From an uncultured Flavobacteriales bacterium (GTDB taxonomy: Bacteria > Bacteroidota > Bacteroidia > Flavobacteriales > Weeksellaceae): 64,000 bases of DNA. The translations under genes were made by a program, and so were the position numbers. The DNA is taken from the NCBI GenBank assembly GCA_937973555.1, contig CALJKL010000011.1, forward strand, positions 84,190 through 148,189, read 5' to 3'. Positions 60,714 to 64,000 of the stretch are shown here, one piece after another. The first letter of the stretch is position 1. Each line of letters begins with the position of its first letter. The notes beneath the pieces were generated by a model, which worked only from the letters and a program-made list of their open reading frames with translations, did not search any database and was not told the DNA's origin.

Positions 60714-61958
60714 ATGAGTAGCCTAAAGGAATTTACTAAAAATTATTTTAAAAATAATGGACAGTATGTGTTTATGTCTCTACTTATTGCTAAAATTTGT
60801 GGTTTTGTATCTTCTATTGCTATTGTAAGGCTTATAACACAAAAAGAATTTGGCACAGTGACTATAGTGGCTTCTGTTTTTGCAATATTTGCTGCTTTTA
60901 ATGGTTTTGGTTCGGCACAAGGATTATTGCGATTTGGTTCTCTCACAGAAGATGGAAATGAGAAACAAAAACTTTCAGATCACTTCTTTTACCAAGGATT
61001 TATTTATCAACTTATTTTAACTTTGATATTTTTTATTTCCAGTTTCTTTTTTGTTCAGAAATATCAGGATATTTTCTATCTCTTTGGTTTTTTTGCTTTC
61101 AGATTAATTGGTTTCTATTTCTTTAATCATATACAGTCTTATTTTAGAATATATCATGATAATAAGAGCTTTTCAGCAGTTAATAATTTTGTCAATATTT
61201 TTGGGGTTGTTTTAATCGTTGCATTGTCTTATTTATATGGCATAAAAGGATATTTAGCTGCTATCGCGTTAAGCCCATTTTTATCTTTGTTTTGGTATTC
61301 AAAATGTAATTTATCTGGACTCAATAAAGTTAAGATATATCATAAAGATCTATGGAATTATTCCTTTCATGCCGTTTTTACTGGGTTTCTCTCAGACTTA
61401 TTATTCTCTTTAGACATTCTCCTTTTAGGATTTTTATTGAATGAAAAAGAAGTGGCGCATTATAAAGTAGCGATTATTTTACCTTCTAATCTTACGTTCC
61501 TAGCGCTGTCATTGTTACAGGCAGATTTTTCCAAAATTGTACAACAATCAAAAGACCTATCTTTTTTGAGGAATTATATCAGAAATTATTATAAATTTTT
61601 TATACCTCTTAGTCTCATAATATTTCTTTTAGGATATTTGTTTTCAAAGGAAATTCTTACAGTTTTTTTTGGAAAAATGTATGCCGAAGACCATTGGGTT
61701 TTTGTGATTTTACTCTCCACATTTCTCATCAATATTTTATTGAGAAACCTTTATGGAAACTTGCTTTCAGCGGTGGGAGAAATGAAGTGTAATACTATTG
61801 TTTCTATAGGGTCTCTTTCTATTTTAATTTTATTTTCCTTTTTATTGATTGATAAATTAGGAACTTTTGGCATGGGAATTAGTATATTTGTTTCTATGAT
61901 TTTTTCAGGTATTTTATCATATTACTTTTTTAAAAAGTATCTTCAGAAATTAAAGTAA
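60714..61958 (+). CDS. Wzx-like polysaccharide flippase
   Basis: A 414-residue inner-membrane protein with about twelve hydrophobic helices and the MATE/Wzx-type start (YFKNNGQYVFMSLLIAKICGFVSSIAIVRL). Flippases of this kind carry lipid-linked repeat units or glycolipids across the inner membrane. It is the third gene of the glycan operon, translated without a gap after the AsnB-like gene. The codon use is AT-richer than in neighbouring housekeeping genes, as is common for surface-glycan loci. Confidence 0.85.
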   Translation: MSSLKEFTKNYFKNNGQYVFMSLLIAKICGFVSSIAIVRLITQKEFGTVTIVASVFAIFAAFNGFGSAQGLLRFGSLTEDGNEKQKLSDHFFYQGFIYQLILTLIFFISSFFFVQKYQDIFYLFGFFAFRLIGFYFFNHIQSYFRIYHDNKSFSAVNNFVNIFGVVLIVALSYLYGIKGYLAAIALSPFLSLFWYSKCNLSGLNKVKIYHKDLWNYSFHAVFTGFLSDLLFSLDILLLGFLLNEKEVAHYKVAIILPSNLTFLALSLLQADFSKIVQQSKDLSFLRNYIRNYYKFFIPLSLIIFLLGYLFSKEILTVFFGKMYAEDHWVFVILLSTFLINILLRNLYGNLLSAVGEMKCNTIVSIGSLSILILFSFLLIDKLGTFGMGISIFVSMIFSGILSYYFFKKYLQKLK

Positions 61959-61965
61959 GAAACTC

Positions 61966-61973
61966 TATCTTTG
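61966..61973 (+). promoter_or_regulatory. -7 promoter element of the small lipoprotein gene
   Basis: TATCTTTG ends four bases before the ATG at 61978, which predicts a leaderless message. The alternative is read-through from the glycan operon, which ends only 19 bases upstream. Confidence 0.58.
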
Positions 61974-61977
61974 TTTC

Positions 61978-62484
61978 ATGAAACCCAATCTCTTATTACT
62001 TTTTTTTATCACCATGCTTCTTTTCTCCTGCAGAAAAGAAGACGAAAATAATGTGCAAAAAATAGATCAGGTCATCAATATTTACCTTAAAAATTCTTCA
62101 GGGAAAGATTTACTGAATACCAATCTTTTGGGTTCTTACACGTCTGTTTCAGCTCAGGATCTTGATGCTGACAAAGCCTTGCAAAGCATCTCTGGATTTT
62201 CAGTAAGAAAAGACAAAGACACTATTGCCTATATTGATTATGCATCAGGGGCAACAAGACTTTTGAAAGATTCTATAAGTCCTGTTAATAAAGTGTATCG
62301 TTCTGATTTTTATCTTAATCTTTCTAAAACAGAAAATAAAGTAGTAGTGACCGATACAGATACCGTAAAAGTAGAATACAACTGGACACCAACCTTATTT
62401 CAAGTCTCGAAATTGTGGTACAACAATAAATTGGTCTTTACGAAAGTAGATGGGCAGCAAAACATCATCAAAATCGTAAAATAA
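61978..62484 (+). CDS. Lipoprotein, function unknown
   Basis: A 168-residue exported protein with a signal peptide and lipobox (LLFFITMLLFSC, Cys18) and a mature part of beta-rich character: YLKNSSGKDLLNTNLLGSY, then KVEYNWTPTLFQVSKLWYNNKLV near the end. Similar lipoproteins are common in flavobacteria and have no assigned role. It follows the flippase gene by 19 bases but has its own promoter element. Confidence 0.75.
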   Translation: MKPNLLLLFFITMLLFSCRKEDENNVQKIDQVINIYLKNSSGKDLLNTNLLGSYTSVSAQDLDADKALQSISGFSVRKDKDTIAYIDYASGATRLLKDSISPVNKVYRSDFYLNLSKTENKVVVTDTDTVKVEYNWTPTLFQVSKLWYNNKLVFTKVDGQQNIIKIVK

Positions 62485-62489
62485 TTCCT

Positions 62490-62497
62490 TAAATTTG
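62490..62497 (+). promoter_or_regulatory. -7 promoter element of serS
   Basis: TAAATTTG matches TAnnTTTG. Transcription from it would start near 62502 and give a leader of about 80 bases that contains a small upstream ORF and the heptamer array. Confidence 0.55.
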
Positions 62498-62511
62498 CAT
62501 AAAATCGTTTG

Positions 62512-62610
62512 ATGATAAAGATTGAGTTTTTTGCAAATCTCAAATCTCAAATCTTAAATCTCAAATCTCAAATCATATTAGATGTTACAAGTAAGTTTTT
62601 TGCGCGATGA
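62512..62610 (+). CDS. Small upstream ORF overlapping the serS start
   Basis: A 32-codon frame (ATG 62512, TGA 62608-62610) runs through the heptamer array and overlaps the first 29 bases of serS in another frame. Because three 7-base units make seven codons, it encodes a 7-residue repeat (NLKSQIL NLKSQII). It might act on serS translation; it may also be chance. Confidence 0.3.
   Translation: MIKIEFFANLKSQILNLKSQIILDVTSKFFAR
62535..62576 (+). repeat. Six-unit 7-base tandem repeat in front of serS
   Basis: Six 7-base units of AAATCTC (units 3 and 6 differ by one and two bases) fill the serS leader and end five bases before its ATG (62582). Tandem short repeats in a leader can change copy number by slippage. 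Confidence 0.8.
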
Positions 62611-63850
62611 AAAAGAACGCGTTTTAGAAGGCCTTAAAAAAAGAAATTTCAAAAATTTGGAACTGGTAGCCGCTGCTATCAAATTGGATGACGACCGTAA
62701 GAAGACTCAACAAGAATTGGATGCGCAATTGTCGGAAATCAACAAAATTTCAAAAGAAATTGGTCTTTTGATGAAGGATGGAAAAAAAGAAGAAGCAGAA
62801 GCTGCCAAATCTAAAACCGCTCAATATAAAGAATCATCCAAAGAACTTACCACCAAACTTTCGGAAATAGAAACCTCTTTGCTGAATGTATTGTACCAAA
62901 TCCCTAATATTCCTTTCCACATGGTAAAGGCTGGGGTTGCTGCGGAAGACAATGAAATTGTATATCAGTCTCATGAAGTACATGGTTTGGGAGAAGGTGC
63001 GATTCCACATTGGGAATTGGCCAAAAAATATAATCTCATTGATTTTGAACTAGGTGTTAAAATTGCAGGGGCTGGTTTTCCTGTTTATTTAGGAAAAGGG
63101 GCAAGATTGCAACGTGCCCTGGTTCAGTATTTCCTAGATAAAAATACTGATGCCGGTTATCTGGAGGTAAATCCTCCACATGTTGTGAATGAAGCTTCTG
63201 GCTACGGAACAGGACAACTGCCGGATAAAGAAGGACAGATGTACCATGTAGGATTGGATGATTTGTATTTAATTCCAACAGCTGAAGTGCCTGTAACCAA
63301 TATTTACAGAGATGTTATCCTTGAAGAAAAAGAATTGCCGGTTAAAAACACTGCTTTTTCTCAATGTTACAGAAGAGAAGCGGGAAGTTATGGCGCCCAC
63401 GTAAGAGGGCTCAATAGGCTTCACCAGTTTGAGAAAGTAGAGATTGTAAGAATAGAAAAGCCTGAAAATTCTTATGCTGCTTTGGAAGAAATGGTAGAGC
63501 ATGTAAAATCTATTTTGATTGACCTAGAATTGCCTTTCAGAATTTTGAGATTATGTGGGGGAGACATGGGCTTTACGTCTGCTATGACCTATGATTTTGA
63601 GGTGTGGAGTGCGGCACAGGAAAAATGGTTAGAAGTTTCTTCGGTTTCTAATTTCGAAACCTTCCAAGCGAACAGATTGAAGTGTAGATACAAAGGCGAC
63701 GGTAAAACCCAATTGGTGCATACGCTAAATGGTTCTGCCATGGCATTGCCAAGAATAATGGCCGCATTGTTAGAAAACAACCAAGTAGAAGGCGGTATTA
63801 AACTCCCTAAAAAGGTTGCAGAATATGCAAGATTTGAAATGATCAGTTAA
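62582..63850 (+). CDS. serS: Seryl-tRNA synthetase
   Basis: Class II aminoacyl-tRNA synthetase of 422 residues. The N-terminal 100 residues form the long antiparallel coiled coil that recognises the tRNA-Ser extra arm. Motif 2 is FSQCYRREAGSYG with the RGLNRLHQFEKVE that follows, and motif 3 lies near the C-terminus (LNGSAMALPRIMAALLENNQ). The serine-site segment GDMGFTSAMTYDFEVWSA is intact. The start ATG 62582 follows directly on an in-frame TAG. Confidence 0.97.
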   Translation: MLQVSFLRDEKERVLEGLKKRNFKNLELVAAAIKLDDDRKKTQQELDAQLSEINKISKEIGLLMKDGKKEEAEAAKSKTAQYKESSKELTTKLSEIETSLLNVLYQIPNIPFHMVKAGVAAEDNEIVYQSHEVHGLGEGAIPHWELAKKYNLIDFELGVKIAGAGFPVYLGKGARLQRALVQYFLDKNTDAGYLEVNPPHVVNEASGYGTGQLPDKEGQMYHVGLDDLYLIPTAEVPVTNIYRDVILEEKELPVKNTAFSQCYRREAGSYGAHVRGLNRLHQFEKVEIVRIEKPENSYAALEEMVEHVKSILIDLELPFRILRLCGGDMGFTSAMTYDFEVWSAAQEKWLEVSSVSNFETFQANRLKCRYKGDGKTQLVHTLNGSAMALPRIMAALLENNQVEGGIKLPKKVAEYARFEMIS

Positions 63851-63876
63851 AAGTAAAATTGATTTATAAAATAAAG

Positions 63877-63907
63877 AACCACCGAAATTTTCGGTGGTTT
63901 ATTTTTT
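63877..63907. terminator. Bidirectional terminator of serS and the convergent gene
   Basis: AACCACCGAAA pairs with its complement at 63888-63899 around a minimal loop, with T residues on one side and A residues on the other. Two convergent genes end at its edges. Confidence 0.88.
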
Positions 63908-64000
63908 AGTGACAATTTTGATCTGAAGTCTTTTCCCGGTTCATTTGTTTTTCAATTTTTAGGGCTTCTTTTTTGGGCGAAACATAAGGGATGCCCAGTT
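63906..64000 (-). CDS. C-terminal end of an unidentified protein (partial)
   Basis: On the minus strand one frame is open from the right edge to a TAA at 63906-63908. The visible 30 residues (LGIPYVSPKKEALKIEKQMN, then REKTSDQNCH) form a charged tail. The frame ends right at the shared terminator, which supports a real gene end. I cannot assign a family from so little sequence. Confidence 0.5.
   Translation of the reverse strand, partial: LGIPYVSPKKEALKIEKQMNREKTSDQNCH

Noticed and set aside
1..64000. CRISPR arrays, tRNA or rRNA genes, insertion sequences and prophage
   Set aside because: No regularly spaced direct repeats with spacers, no cloverleaf-like intergenic segment, no transposase or integrase motif and no phage structural gene was seen.

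Overview
The window is a 64 kb stretch of AT-rich chromosome from a member of the Bacteroidota, most likely the Chryseobacterium/Weeksellaceae branch of the Flavobacteriia. The grounds are the Bacteroidota-type promoter elements (TAnnTTTG, sometimes with an upstream TTG), no visible Shine-Dalgarno pattern, several TTG/GTG starts, Bacteroidota-only families (DUF4835/PorD, Bacteroidota RpoZ, DUF4251, Bacteroidota LptE) and the gene order rsfS-ftsH-LUD-cdsA-psd. About 60 genes fill it densely. I see no rRNA, tRNA, CRISPR array, transposase or prophage gene. Most of it is conserved housekeeping chromosome with a few accessory islands.

Layout. 1-4577: end of rsfS, then ftsH, a LUD protein, cdsA and psd. 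4665-9043: an MsbA-like ABC exporter, then a small CNGKC protein and a TonB receptor whose CxxxM and HxM motifs match the copper site of OprC/NosA. 9142-13125: a Gre-like protein, a Crp/Fnr regulator and a sulfide/persulfide set (TSUP exporter, persulfide dioxygenase-rhodanese fusion, TPMT-type methyltransferase). 13170-15997: a HerA-like ATPase and a DnaQ exonuclease fused to a decayed GIY-YIG domain. 16009-17478: lysA behind what looks like a complete lysine attenuator. 17632-22766: miaB, a sigma-54 activator, lptE, a TPR protein and a half-size TSUP protein. 22780-24536 (minus): tatD-tcdA-rnpA. 24637-30719: tetR, bamD, rpoZ, coaBC, porD and recN. 30737-33842: divergent class II and class I fumarases. 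33913-36236: a small membrane protein and a large orphan beta-rich protein. 36586-43587: prfA, an Sbm-like methylmalonyl-CoA mutase with its MeaB chaperone, a DUF2281 protein, a DUF4251 lipoprotein and an M48 protease. 43643-51645 (minus): a beta-barrel protein, mlaF-mlaE, queE-folD-pgi and lon. 51884-57834: PpiD-like foldase, mlaD, a two-gene iron-sulfur reductase and a conserved small protein. 57931-61958: a surface-glycan cluster (glycosyltransferase, glutaminase-dead AsnB-like protein, flippase). 61978-64000: a lipoprotein, serS and the tail of one more gene.

Two themes link the genes. One is the envelope: lipid synthesis (cdsA, psd), lipid and LPS transport (MsbA-like, Mla, LptE), outer-membrane assembly (BamD, PpiD) and quality control (FtsH, Lon, M48). 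The other is sulfur and metal handling (copper receptor, persulfide set).

The strongest non-standard signal is upstream of lysA: a promoter, a 25-codon peptide with eight lysines, and two mutually exclusive hairpins, the second an intrinsic terminator. Other points are arrays with a 7-base period at four sites (one inside an overlapping upstream ORF before serS, one in the lptE signal peptide), promoters so close to the ATG that the mRNAs should be leaderless, and a 23-base palindrome in front of lon. All calls come from reading the sequence and from knowledge of the families; no database search was run.
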